Below the pieces are notes generated by a model. It ran no database searches. It worked only from the letters and a program-made list of their open reading frames with translations, and was not told where the DNA came from. This document shows positions 1 through 9,418 of a stretch of DNA of 64,000 nucleotides, in pieces; position 1 is the stretch's first letter, and every line of letters begins with the position of its first letter. The translations under genes were made by a program, and so were the position numbers. The DNA comes from CAWBAT01 sp963810905 (GTDB lineage Bacteria; Acidobacteriota; Terriglobia; Versatilivoradales; Versatilivoraceae): positions 1 through 64,000 of the forward strand of contig CAWEPG010000010.1 of assembly GCA_963810905.1 (NCBI GenBank). The letters run 5' to 3'.

Positions 1-1402
1 TGACTAAGCACTTGATAACAGTCCTATTAACCGCCATGGCTTGCCTGGCTCTTACTTGGATATCGTCAGGTTCCGTTCAGCATGCCGAAGAATCTTCGAG
101 CGTAAGCCAATTGGATCAAGAGTTACTGGCGGTCCTTCGAAACGAGGGCTTCACAGGTGACATCGAGTTAACGCTAGAGAAACGGATTGGTCACCATATC
201 GACAATCAACTCGCTGATCTCGGTCGCTTGCTCTGGTTCGACACCATCACCGGCCTGAACAATGACAACACTTGCGCCGGCTGCCATTCGCCCACACACG
301 GGTTTGGCGATACCCAGTCCATCGCCATCGGCATCGATAACAATGGCATGGTCGGGCCGGACCGCACCGGACCGCGCAATCAACGGCGCACGCCGATGGC
401 CATCAACACGGCCTTCTATCCAAACCTGATGTGGAACTCGCGTTTTGCCTCCCTGTCCGAAGATCCGTTCGATAACAGTGCCGGATTTCGTTTCCCGCAC
501 CGGAGGACTTGAGCTTTCCTACCTGCCGCACCTGCTCGTCGCCCAGGCGTTCATCCCACCAACAGAACGACCGAAGTGGCCGGGTTTGATTTTCCCGGAG
601 ACAACTATGCCATCCGCGCCGAAGTGTTGAACCGGCTGAACGCCACTCCGGCTTACCGCAAGCTCTTCGGCAGAGCTTCCGGAAGTGGGCCAAGGCGCGC
701 CGATCACCTTCGACATGTTTGGCAAGGCGATCGCCGAATTCGAGTTTACGTTCATCTTCGCCGATGCGCCGATCGATCAATTTGCGCGCGGCCAGAAAAA
801 CGCGCTCACCGACGATGAAAAGAGAGGCGCCTTGCTCTTCTTTGGCAAGGCGCGCTGTGTCCAGTGTCACACCGTTTCGGGGCCATCCAATGAGATGTTC
901 AGCGATTTCGAGGACCACGTGATTGGCGTGCCTCAGATTGCTCCTATCGTGACCAACAATAACTTCGACGGCCAGGGGCGAATGAGGATTTGGTCTAGAG
1001 CAGATCACTGGTGAGTCGGATGACCGCTACAAGTTTCGTACGTCGCCTATGCGCAACGTAGCAGTACAAGCGACATTCATGCACAATGGCGCATTCACTC
1101 GCCTTGAGGATGCCGTGCGCCATCACTTGAACGTCTTTGATTCGGCGCGCAATTACACTCCGGCTAATCAGAATCTCGCTGGCGATCTAACCGGACCGAA
1201 TGGTCCGATCGATCCGGTGCTAGCACGCGTGGATCCGATCTTGGCTACACGGATTAGCCTCACGACTGATCAGTTCCGGCAGCTTGTCGCATTCGTGCGA
1301 TATGGGTTGCTCGATCCACGCGCAAGGCCTGAAAACTTGCGCAAGCTCGTTCCGAGATCAGTGCCGAGCGGCAGGCCAACGCTTACTTTCGAATTCCAAT
1401 AA
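1..1402 (+). pseudogene. Di-haem cytochrome c peroxidase family protein, multiply frameshifted
   Basis: An exported di-haem c-type protein of the MauG/cytochrome c peroxidase family, readable only by joining five reading-frame pieces. The first runs to about 500, then segments at roughly 500-570, 576-665, 685-990 and 990-1402. Two haem-binding motifs survive, CAGCH near residue 90 and CVQCH near position 855, as does a conserved 'MHNGAFTRLEDAVRHH' C-terminal segment. Each break needs a single base gained or lost; near 991 one T is missing from a T run. The N-terminus (TKHLITVLLTAMACLAL) looks like a signal peptide. The window opens with TG, so the ATG probably begins one base before it. Such enzymes are periplasmic and reduce peroxide or oxidise small molecules. 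The gene is either dead or carries sequencing errors; the reading of each segment is otherwise clean. Confidence 0.8.
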
Positions 1403-1539
1403 AATGAGAAAGTTCCCTGCCCTTATTTGACATTACCTCGACTCAAATGAATATCTAATTTCCAGGGGCAACTGTAACACCATCGACTTCGGCGAGGCGC
1501 CACTTTTGCCCTAACTGTCAGCCCCAAAAGGAGGGCACC

Positions 1540-3037
1540 ATGAGTAGGATACTGGCTTTGGTTTTGCTTTTGGGTTTCCCTTTGTCCATTGAGACTGAGC
1601 TTCAAGGCCAATCGAGCGGGGCTCGCTTATCGAGTAACTCGCAGGTTCAGCCTGAAGTAAATGCTGCGAATTTAACTCAGGGATTCTCGTATCTGACCCG
1701 AATTCCCTTTGTCACGGCTGAAGCTGGCACGCGTACAAATATTGGTCTAAACAATTTCAGTCAGCTTTCATTTGTGAAAGGCGCTAATCCTGCTGCCAAT
1801 GTGAGGCTAACTTTGGTAGATCAACAAGGTCATGTAGCAGGACAAGGAACCTACGTAGTCGGATCTAATGAGTTATTACAGATCAACGACATCATTTCCG
1901 CACTCAGCGGCAATGTTCCAATGGGCTGGCTTGAGGTCCTTTCCGATGAACCTCTGACCGCCTGGGCTTCCGTCATTCTTAACTCCACCAATGATCCAAG
2001 CATTGAACTAGCTACACGGTTTGGAGGACAGCGTCTAATAATACAATCTTCTGTAAAACGGGCGCTTTCCAATCTTCACTGGTGGTTGTCAACATTGGTT
2101 CCAAAGGCGGTGATGTCGCCATAAAGATTTATGACCATGACGGTAGACAGATTGGGTCCAACACTGTCTTTATTCAGCAGTTCGGAATGCACATTGACAA
2201 TGACATTCGAAACTCGGTGTCTGGAACATTTGGCGAGATTGTGATCGAAGCCAGCGATCCGTCCGTTTTGCTCATAGCAAATTCGATCGTCAAAAGTGCT
2301 AATGAAACCGGGGCTTTCTTTCCTGCTTTCCCATTGCCTCCCGCCAGCTCGAAGTCCATTGCCGGAATTTGGGAAGGCTCCGTAATCGGATCTGTTATTA
2401 CGCCCAAGTAAGAATCACGCTTTTTCAAGAAGGGACTTCGCTTTTCGGGAAACTTGAAATTACCAGCGGAAGTTTCCCCACAGCGTCGAGGAGTTTTTCC
2501 ATTAGTGGATTCGTGAGTAACGATGGTACTTCCGACAAATACTTTATCCAAGCCAATGCGGACGTAGTCGACTCTTCGGTTGGCTCCTTCTCATTTAGCC
2601 TCAATGCAACTCCGATAACCGGGCAAAGAATGGAAGGGAAATTCGTCTACTTCGACAGTCTAGCTTTCCAGAAGGAACTGAGGCAGGTCACAGGGACACA
2701 GGCACCTTCAGTCTCGGTAGAACCGGAGATATTCTCACAGATAGTAAGCTCCACACCCCGATCTGATAGTTCAATAGGTGTCACAACGGGGTCTGGCTTG
2801 CTCAGTGGTCGACAAATCTCAAGTTTTGTTTCTAATGATACTCAAGAAGCGACGAAAGTAGTCGACTTGGTGGGCGTGGAGTCAGTCATGGGGCTGACAT
2901 TCGATGGGGACGGCAAATTCTTTGTCGCCGACTGGGTGCTGCACTCTTCGATCTATACGCTTGATTTGGATACCGGGTTGGCCACCCCGATTCTGAATAA
3001 GGGCAATCTCGTCATTAGGGGACATTCTGAAAACTAA
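1540..3037 (+). pseudogene. Secreted repeat-type protein, two frameshifts
   Basis: A strong ribosome binding site (AAAAGGAGG, 1526-1534) precedes an ATG and a signal peptide (MSRILALVLLLGFPLSIETELQGQ). The first frame runs to about 2065, the second to about 2405 and the third to the stop at 3037. Joining them gives continuous sense: '...VKRAL' into 'FQSSLVVVNIGSKGGDV' and 'GSVITP' into 'QVRITLFQEG'. Each join is explained by one base missing from a T run and a C run. The beta-rich N-terminal part resembles large secreted proteins that I associate with soil Acidobacteria. The last 60 residues (GLTFDGDGKFFVADWV) look like one blade of an NHL-type propeller that stops early. Function is unknown. 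Presumed extracellular or surface exposed. Confidence 0.65.
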
Positions 3038-3183
3038 ACTCCCGGCAAGCCAGAAAACCCCACGGCTTACTTTTCTGGGTGAACAGGTCGCGCGCCTCTT
3101 GTCGCGCAAAGGCCGTGGCTGAGGCGGGGGATGAGGGCACCCACCTCCCCCCTCAGAAAACCAATCCCAGCAAAAAAACCGCC

Positions 3184-4299
3184 TCAAGCAGCCGCTACAC
3201 GGTGCACCGGCCGGTAGAGTGTATCTCTTTCAACCGGATCCCGGCCCGCTTCCCGGATCAGATGCTCGATCTCTTGACGCGTCATGCCCACGGGCGTCTG
3301 AGCTCCGGCCATGTGCACGATTTTTTCTTCAACCACCGTCCCATCCAAATCATCTGCTCCAAAATTCAAGCCAATCTGGGCCGTCTTGGCCCCGATCATG
3401 ATCCAGTAAGACTTAATATGCGCGAAATTATCAAGCATCAACCGGGACACGGCGATGGTCCGTAAGTCGAGCATGGCTGTGGGCGGAGGCAGATGGCTCA
3501 GCTGGGTGTTGGCCGGATGAAACGCCAACGGAATGAAACATTGGAAGCCGCCAGTCTGGTCTTGGAGTTCTCTCAGCCGAATGAGGTGATCGACACGTTC
3601 CTCCACTGTTTCCACATGGCCATACAACATTGTGGCGTTCGAGCGGAGTCCTGCTTCGTGGACTTTACGTGAAATCTCTAACCAGCGCTCGGCGGACACT
3701 TTGTGGTCACAGATGATGTCGCGCGCTCTTTCGGCAAAGATCTCCGCCCCTCCCCCGGGGCAACTGTCCATGCCGGCTTCTTTTAGCGCTTGAATGGTTT
3801 CTTCAACCGAAAGCTTCGCCCGCCGCGCCAGGAAGTCAATTTCCACCATGGTGAAGGCTTTCAGATGGACGTTCGGGAGCCGCTCCTTCAATCCCCGCAA
3901 AAGGTCCGTGAAATAAGAAAACTGCAGGTAGGGATGCAAGCCTCCCACAATGTGAATCTCGGTGACCGCTTCGGTATAGCCCTCAGTGGCATGCTGGAAG
4001 GCTTCCTCCAGAGACATCGTGTATCCACCCTTGTTGGGTTTGCGAGCAAATCCGCAGAACTTGCAGTCAACTACGCAAACGTTGGTGGGATTGAGATGGC
4101 GATTGATATTGAAATAACCCACATTGCCATTCAATTTTTCCCGTACCCAATTGGCCAGTTTACCGACCGTATGGATATCCGAGGTCGTATATAGTGTGAC
4201 ACCGTCTTCAAATGAAAGATGCTTCCCTTCAAATACTTTCTCGGCAATGGCAGCCAATTCTGGACTCATCAGACGGCTTTCAACAAAGGCTGCATCCAT
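3184..4299 (-). CDS. mqnE: Aminodeoxyfutalosine synthase (menaquinone biosynthesis)
   Basis: Radical SAM enzyme of the futalosine pathway. MqnE joins the chorismate-derived enolpyruvyl benzoate to adenosine from SAM, giving aminofutalosine. In the 371-residue product the CX3CX2C cluster motif is CVVDCKFC (C75, C79, C82), preceded by NRHLNPTN. The C-terminal signature 'GAKTAQIGLNFGADDLDGT' followed by PVERDTLY is typical of MqnE rather than MqnC. The open frame extends upstream to 4542, but that part lies in the intron remnant and has no conserved sequence. I therefore take ATG at 4299, with ATG at 4269 as an alternative; neither has a clear ribosome binding site. No other mqn gene is in the window. 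The gene implies menaquinone-based respiration without the classical MenFDHCEB route. Confidence 0.88.
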   Translation of the reverse strand: MDAAFVESRLMSPELAAIAEKVFEGKHLSFEDGVTLYTTSDIHTVGKLANWVREKLNGNVGYFNINRHLNPTNVCVVDCKFCGFARKPNKGGYTMSLEEAFQHATEGYTEAVTEIHIVGGLHPYLQFSYFTDLLRGLKERLPNVHLKAFTMVEIDFLARRAKLSVEETIQALKEAGMDSCPGGGAEIFAERARDIICDHKVSAERWLEISRKVHEAGLRSNATMLYGHVETVEERVDHLIRLRELQDQTGGFQCFIPLAFHPANTQLSHLPPPTAMLDLRTIAVSRLMLDNFAHIKSYWIMIGAKTAQIGLNFGADDLDGTVVEEKIVHMAGAQTPVGMTRQEIEHLIREAGRDPVERDTLYRPVHRVAAA

Positions 4300-4420
4300 A
4301 TCGGTTCTGCACGCTCTACTGAGTGCGAAGGTTGCACTAACTAAGCGGTTGAATTGCCGTAGCCGGGCCCGTTCCCGAAGAACGAACACTGCCAAGAGCG
4401 CCAAGCACGTTCTCAATTTG

Positions 4421-5129
4421 GATAGGGGTAGGAAGAGCCGATTCATTTCGGCCCCTCCCCCCTCCGACCCGGACAGGCGGATCTCCCGGTTCCGGCTCTC
4501 CGTTGGTGGTTTTACGTGAAACAGATTGACCGACTTCCCCAAGACAGCTCCAGAGTGCCACTTGGTTCAGAAAGTAAGTCCACCAACTTCGATCCTCACA
4601 GAAGGATCGTCAACATGCGTAACTTCAGAGCGACCGTTTCCTTTTCCTTGCAACCGAAGAGGCTTCTCCGACTCGCTTGCCCAAGGGCACTCACGCCGGT
4701 TAGGTTGCGATCCCACTTGCCGATAATCATCCACCTTCCTGCGATCCCTTCGCTCCATCCCCGTACGGCGACTTCTTCGTACTATGGACGCTCTGACGCC
4801 TGACAGCTCCGGCTGATCGGCCTCATCCAGCACCATGAACACCGTCTCTGTTCGCCAACAGGTCTCCCTGATTCACGTGTCTGAGCTTCCGATTCCTCCG
4901 TCTGCAAGCACCCCCGAGGTCCTCGACGCCCATTTCGCACGCTACCCCTCCTCTTGGCGAACTTCCCACTGCCGTGGGTCTTGCGTTTCCCCTTTGCTCG
5001 GAGTCTTTGCTCACCGACTGCCAGACCGAATCGATATCAAATCTTACGGTTGAAGCGTTCACCTACTGTTGGTCGCCACCCCGGCTACGACGACGCAGTT
5101 ACAGTTGTTTACAACCTGCTAGAACGCAC
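4421..5129 (-). mobile_element. Degenerate group II intron lacking its reverse transcriptase
   Basis: Read on the minus strand, this stretch has a domain-V-like hairpin at 4466-4498. It starts GAGCCGG, carries a GAGA-type loop and closes with TGTCCGGGTC, with one G-G mismatch in the lower stem. A domain-VI-like hairpin follows (GCCGAAATGAATCGGC, 4440-4455), then a CCTACCCCTAT end near 4421. The 5' part has a GTGCG start at 5125-5129 (another at 4937-4941). It also has intron-like RNA segments such as 'CATAGTACGAAGAAGTCGCC' followed by GGAGCGAAGGGATCG, of the kind found just before intron-encoded reverse transcriptases. No RT motifs remain between the two parts, so the ORF has been deleted. 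The exact 5' end is uncertain. The element is presumed immobile unless helped by another RT. It lies immediately upstream of mqnE. Confidence 0.5.
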
Positions 5130-5312
5130 TCGGACATTCCTGGCCATCTTAACGTATGCGCTTTGAAAGTGTCAATCAAGGCACTCTCCCCATCAAGAAA
5201 GGGTTTCTGATTGCAAACAGGTGTTCATCCCGCTATTGTTTCCATCACCCAGCGAGGGGTGGGATGTGGCACCCCCGGTGACCCCACATTCATTGAGTAA
5301 CACGCCTGAAGC

Positions 5313-5412
5313 TGTGAAGAAATTGTAGCGGCGCTCTATGAGCGCCGACCAAGCCTTCTAATATAAGATGAATACGGCGGTCACAGACCGCCGCTACAGC
5401 TGATTCCTTCAT
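5313..5412. repeat. Double-hairpin palindromic repeat, copy 1
   Basis: This repeat of about 100 bases has TGTAGCGGCG at its left and CGCCGCTACA at its right (core 5325-5398). It contains two internal hairpins, GGCGCTC/GAGCGCC and GGCGGTC/GACCGCC. A second copy lies at 16191-16290 and shares the flanking GTG(T)AAGAAATT and GATT..TCAT. It looks like a non-autonomous palindromic element or REP-type repeat. The region 5130-5312 between the intron remnant and this repeat shows nothing else I recognise. Confidence 0.75.
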
Positions 5413-5436
5413 AGCTCCCTTAGACAATGGGGAAAG

Positions 5437-6294
5437 ATGAGGATTGTCTTGTTGGAAGAAAACTTCAATTTAAGGCATTTTGACGGCCTGCAATTGCAGT
5501 GCACTCTCAGGCTTCCGCAGCCGAAAGGAAAACATCGGCTTGTCCTTGTTGCCCCCGGCTTTCTGGGATTTAAGGATTGGGGATTTTTCCCCCATCTTTG
5601 CCAGCAGCTTTGCCTTTCGGGATTTGCCACGCTGTGCTTTACTCATGCGCTCGCCGGCATCCGAGAGAACCCCTATGAAATTACTGACCTAAAAACTTTT
5701 TCCAATAACTCAACGACTCAAGAACTCAAGGACTGGGAATTACTCCTCGACGCCATTCTTGGGCAACGTTTTCCACTTTCCCAATATTTGCGAGTGAATT
5801 CCTTTGGAGTGATGGGTCATAGTCGCGGAGGCAGTTACGGAATCCTGATGGCACAGAAAACACCACAAATACAGTCGGTCGTGACCTGGGGGGGAATTGC
5901 GACCTTCCAACGTTATGATCGTGAGATGCAGAAACGGTGGCGCGAGCAAGGCCAACTTGAAGTTGGCAAGACTTATTCGGGCAAACCGATTGCTATGAAC
6001 GTCAAAGCGCTGGAAGCTTTGGAGCGCAACTATGACCGGCTCGATGTAGAACGGGCGATTCGAGAGTTGACGATTCCGGTACTGCTTATACACGGTCGCG
6101 AGGATAAGAGAGTATGCTGGAAAGAGTCTCAAAAACTCTGGGAGCGTTCGCTGCGCGAATTGTCTCAGTTTCACATCATTGAGGCAGCCGGTCACACCTT
6201 CAGAACGCAACATCCCTTCAAGTCCTCCTCACAACCTCTCACAGAAGCTGTGAACAGAACAATCCGCTGGTTCGAGAAAACACTTCACGCCTAG
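5437..6294 (+). CDS. Alpha/beta hydrolase (dienelactone hydrolase-like)
   Basis: A 285-residue cytoplasmic serine hydrolase of the alpha/beta fold. The nucleophile elbow is GHSRGG (S129), the acid is probably D223 in HGREDKRV, and the base H253 in EAAGHTF. The oxyanion-side motif is APGFLG (residues 39-44). This spacing is typical of the small dienelactone hydrolase/acyl-peptidase-like families, but the substrate cannot be read from sequence. There is no signal peptide. It stands alone: the minus-strand intron and mqnE lie to the left, and the next gene is convergent on the minus strand. The ATG at 5437 follows a weak GGGGAAAG. Confidence is high for the fold and low for any specific reaction. 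Confidence 0.8.
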   Translation: MRIVLLEENFNLRHFDGLQLQCTLRLPQPKGKHRLVLVAPGFLGFKDWGFFPHLCQQLCLSGFATLCFTHALAGIRENPYEITDLKTFSNNSTTQELKDWELLLDAILGQRFPLSQYLRVNSFGVMGHSRGGSYGILMAQKTPQIQSVVTWGGIATFQRYDREMQKRWREQGQLEVGKTYSGKPIAMNVKALEALERNYDRLDVERAIRELTIPVLLIHGREDKRVCWKESQKLWERSLRELSQFHIIEAAGHTFRTQHPFKSSSQPLTEAVNRTIRWFEKTLHA

Positions 6295-6367
6295 GATGGG
6301 AGAATTTGCTGGCGCAGACTCATTTTCGCACGACAGGCGTGACACGCTTATCGCCAGCACAAGGCAG

Positions 6368-6416
6368 TAGCAACTAGGCCTCCAGGCCTGTTGTCCGAGG
6401 CCAACGGCCTCGGCTA
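6368..6416. repeat. Double-hairpin palindrome bracketed by GTAGC/GCTAC
   Basis: Two adjacent hairpins, AGGCCT/AGGCCT and CGAGGCC/GGCCTCG, are enclosed by GTAGC on the left and GCTAC on the right. The plan matches the repeats at 5313 and 16191, but the stem sequences differ. It lies in the 182-base space between the convergent hydrolase and CBS-domain genes and could end transcription from either side. Confidence 0.55.
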
Positions 6417-6476
6417 CAAAATGTTCGCGCGAAATTCCGTGAAAAGCGGCCAAGATGGCCGCGGCCCCAGGGCTGA

Positions 6477-7766
6477 CTATTCTTCGAATACACGCAGTAA
6501 GTCGGAAGCTTTCACGATTCCCACGATCTTCCCACCATTTTGAGTCACGATCAGGAAATTCTTGTTCCCGGCCAGCATCTTCTGAATAGCTTCGGACACC
6601 GAGGCTGTTTGGTCTACCGTCATGACGCTCGTTTCCATGATTTCCGCAACACGCCGGCTGAGTCGCGCGGCGATCGGTAAAGAAGCGACATGAGCTTCAG
6701 CCGCTTCGAAATTCAGGAAGCGATGGTTGATATAAGAAAAGAACTCGGTCGTCGAGATCTTCGACTTCCAAATCGTCATGGGCATGAGCGGTCTGCCATC
6801 AATGAAGGCCAGATAGCAATCCAGCAAGGTTTGCTTGGTTTTTTTGTCAATGGAAAGCAAATAGCGCAAAGAGCTATCCGGCACCATGTCCACTTTCTTT
6901 TCTGGAATCGTACTCAGATAAATCAGGCGATGAACATCCTCCAAACTGGTATTCAATCCTTTCCAATTTTGTCCGATCATTTGGGATAACAGGTTATCCT
7001 GATCAGAATATTTCGGAACAAACTTCTCCAGGGTGTCAATGGCATCGGCCAGAAAGACCCCTAGGGCCACGTCGCGATCGAAAAGCATGCCTGCACTCAC
7101 AATCGCAGCGTCGTCGGAGTGGCCAGGACCGAGCCGGTCGCGGATGTAAAAGTAACGAATGAATTCCGACTCCTGGTAATTGCATTTTTCCGGAGGAACA
7201 ATCATTCCGATGTCCTGGTAATTCTCGATCTCATCGGCATGCGGATCGTGGGCCAATTTTTCACCGTCCAGATTGAGATGCTTCATGAGACGCAGGTCTA
7301 CAAAATGGCAGCGCCCTCCTCCGATCTTAATGTTGTATTCTTTCTCGACGTCATTTCGAATCTCACTGTCATCCCGCAACCCTCCCAGGTACAATCCCTT
7401 CAGTATGGATTCCGGCTTGACGTTGAGGTTCTTGAACCGGCCTGCTCTGAGAAGGGGTTGACCTTCCCCATTCGCCAATCGCGTTGCAGCCTTTCCTTCA
7501 ATCGCCAGCTGGGCATAGTGAACGATCTCGTCGATCAACACTTGCCGGTAGGCTTTCACCTTTTCCGGGTCGTTTTGGAGCGCCATGACGATGTCGGATA
7601 TCGTAATGTTCACAAACCGCCGCTTGTTAAACATGCTAGCGCCATTATGGGCATGTCCTTCGATGGACTGCATGAGGATGGCGTCCTCGGATTCCTTAGA
7701 AACGTCCAATTCCGATGTCTTGGAAAGGTGATCAAAATCCTGCTGAACCAGTTCTTCAAAGTCCAC
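6477..7766 (-). CDS. Uncharacterised protein with C-terminal CBS domain
   Basis: 429 residues, soluble, with no signal peptide or membrane segment. Residues 1-365 match no family I recognise. They contain a conserved-looking stretch with HFVDLRLMKHLNL, several acidic clusters, and a central LGPGHSDDAAIVSAGMLFDRD segment. The last 65 residues form a single CBS motif (VAEIMETSVMTVDQTASVSE, then NFLIVTQNGGKIVGIVKASD). One CBS motif normally pairs with another, so a homodimer may build the Bateman module that senses an adenine nucleotide. The gene lies 53 bases downstream of rlmN on the same strand and may be co-transcribed. I can give no function. Confidence 0.7.
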   Translation of the reverse strand: MDFEELVQQDFDHLSKTSELDVSKESEDAILMQSIEGHAHNGASMFNKRRFVNITISDIVMALQNDPEKVKAYRQVLIDEIVHYAQLAIEGKAATRLANGEGQPLLRAGRFKNLNVKPESILKGLYLGGLRDDSEIRNDVEKEYNIKIGGGRCHFVDLRLMKHLNLDGEKLAHDPHADEIENYQDIGMIVPPEKCNYQESEFIRYFYIRDRLGPGHSDDAAIVSAGMLFDRDVALGVFLADAIDTLEKFVPKYSDQDNLLSQMIGQNWKGLNTSLEDVHRLIYLSTIPEKKVDMVPDSSLRYLLSIDKKTKQTLLDCYLAFIDGRPLMPMTIWKSKISTTEFFSYINHRFLNFEAAEAHVASLPIAARLSRRVAEIMETSVMTVDQTASVSEAIQKMLAGNKNFLIVTQNGGKIVGIVKASDLLRVFEE

Positions 7767-7819
7767 GTTGGGTTACCCCCGCTTAGTTGGGCTTTATTTT
7801 CTTTCCCGAAAAAATCTCT

Positions 7820-8908
7820 TTAATGAACAAGCAGCTGCAGTTCCTCTGCCCGGTGTAATTGTCCGCAAGCCGCATAAATGTCCGCTCCGCGCGGACGACG
7901 AATAAAGACCGGGATGTCTTTGGTTCTCAGAATCACCTGAAATCTCTTGATCCGTTCTGGCGGTGAAGGCTGGAGATAACTTCCCTTCCCAAGATTCATA
8001 GGCAGCAGATTAACTTTGGAACGGATTTTTGACAGAAGCTTTACGAGTCGGCGTGCGTCTTCATCGGTGTCATTGACCTTGTCGATCAGGACATATTCAA
8101 AGGTGATCCGTTGCCGGGGGCGTAATGGGAATTGCGCACAGGCATCCATCAGCTCCTCGATGGGGTACTTTCGATTGATGGGCATCAGCTCATTTCTCAC
8201 TTCGTTGGTGGTTGCGGAAAGTGAGATGGCAAGATTCGGTACCACTGGGGCTTTTGCCAATTCGAGAATCTTCGGCACTAATCCTACCGTCGAAAGCGTG
8301 ATGTGACGAGGGGAAATCGCAAGACCGTCCTCGTCTGCCATCAATTGTAGTGCTTTACATACATTCTCCAGATTCAAGAGTGGTTCACCCATCCCCATCA
8401 AGACCACATTGAGGGCTTTGGGGGTGGTCTGAATCCCCTGGGTCGTCTGGTCATTCAGAATTGAAAGGATCTGTCCAACGATCTCTCCCGCTGTCAAGTT
8501 CCGGGCAAAGCCAATCAACGCCGTCAAACAAAACTTGCAGTCCATTGGACAGCCGACTTGGGTTGAAATGCAAAGCGTGTTCCGGCGCTCTTCCGGGATA
8601 AGAACGGATTCAATCTTTTGTCCGTCGGCTAACCGGAACAAATATTTCGTCGTACCATCAACGGAATGCTGACGGGTATGAACAGCAGGAAGAGTAACAG
8701 AGGCGGCTTGGGACAATCGTTCCCGAAGTGTGTGCGGAAGTCCTTTAACTTCAATAAAAGTAAATTTTCTCCTGTGATAGATAGATTCGTAAATTTGTTG
8801 ACCATGAAAGGGCTTTTCTCCAATCGATGCCAAATAATCGCGAAGTTCCTGGCAGTTCAGCCCCAACAATTCCGCAGCTGTAGTCTTCATCTGTACAACT
8901 CTATTCAT
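7820..8908 (-). CDS. rlmN: Dual-specificity 23S rRNA/tRNA adenine-C2 methyltransferase
   Basis: Radical SAM enzyme that methylates C2 of A2503 in 23S rRNA, and of A37 in some tRNAs in species where this was tested. The 362-residue protein has the cluster motif CPMDCKFC (C120, C124, C127). The two working cysteines are also present: C113 in TLCISTQ, and C348 in AACGQL, which carries the transient methyl group. The GMGEPLLN SAM-binding motif is intact, and the length is normal. A second in-frame ATG at 8890 is possible, and neither start has a strong ribosome binding site. A promoter candidate lies at 8945-8973. Confidence 0.95.
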   Translation of the reverse strand: MNRVVQMKTTAAELLGLNCQELRDYLASIGEKPFHGQQIYESIYHRRKFTFIEVKGLPHTLRERLSQAASVTLPAVHTRQHSVDGTTKYLFRLADGQKIESVLIPEERRNTLCISTQVGCPMDCKFCLTALIGFARNLTAGEIVGQILSILNDQTTQGIQTTPKALNVVLMGMGEPLLNLENVCKALQLMADEDGLAISPRHITLSTVGLVPKILELAKAPVVPNLAISLSATTNEVRNELMPINRKYPIEELMDACAQFPLRPRQRITFEYVLIDKVNDTDEDARRLVKLLSKIRSKVNLLPMNLGKGSYLQPSPPERIKRFQVILRTKDIPVFIRRPRGADIYAACGQLHRAEELQLLVH

Positions 8909-8944
8909 TTCAATAGGTTGAAACTCTTATTCCGAAAAGCGTCG

Positions 8945-8973
8945 ATCTTATCTTCTTACGCCCTGCCTGTCAT
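8945..8973 (-). promoter_or_regulatory. Candidate sigma-70 promoter for rlmN
   Basis: On the minus strand ATGACA (8968-8973) and TAAGAT (8945-8950) are separated by 17 bases, about 37 bases before the rlmN start. The rest of the gene-free stretch 8974-9418 holds nothing convincing. A TTGACC (9173-9178) and TAGAAT (9194-9199) pair on the plus strand is 15 bases apart and could serve the M16 peptidase. Confidence 0.35.
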
Positions 8974-9418
8974 GATAACAAAAGACCAGGCTCTAGCGCA
9001 TATGGATTCTTGAGCATAAAGAATTTAGGCTCATTGTGATCGAGGAACTTTTCTGCAAATGCGCAAATAAACCCTCCAAAGATGGGAAAAAAGAGGGACT
9101 GCGGGCGAACCGGAGAATCCTAGGCTTACCCCTCATATTCATGAAAATAAATGACATAAGAAAGTGAGGAATTTGACCCATCTTGCCTGGGTTTAGAATA
9201 CTGAACAATCTGCAAAAGTAAGTTGTTGACTTCATTGACCCTGCTAGCTAGGCAGAAGAGCTTGGACTCATTGAGGTTGAAATAGGCCCATCGATATGTT
9301 ACTTTGGCTGTGAAGCAAGACTGGTAGCCACTTTCAGGCGAGCCTGCCACGCGGATCGGTCTTCACTAGAGTCTTGCACGCCGCCCTTTTTCGAACCCCA
9401 TTTCAGGAAATCCTTCAC

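Noticed and set aside
4567..4842. 91-residue minus-strand frame inside the intron remnant, considered as a residual reverse transcriptase
   Set aside because: It contains no RT, maturase or HNH motif and overlaps sequence that reads as structured intron RNA.
7119..7823. 234-residue plus-strand frame
   Set aside because: Antisense to the CBS-domain gene; composition and lack of motifs mark it as a shadow.
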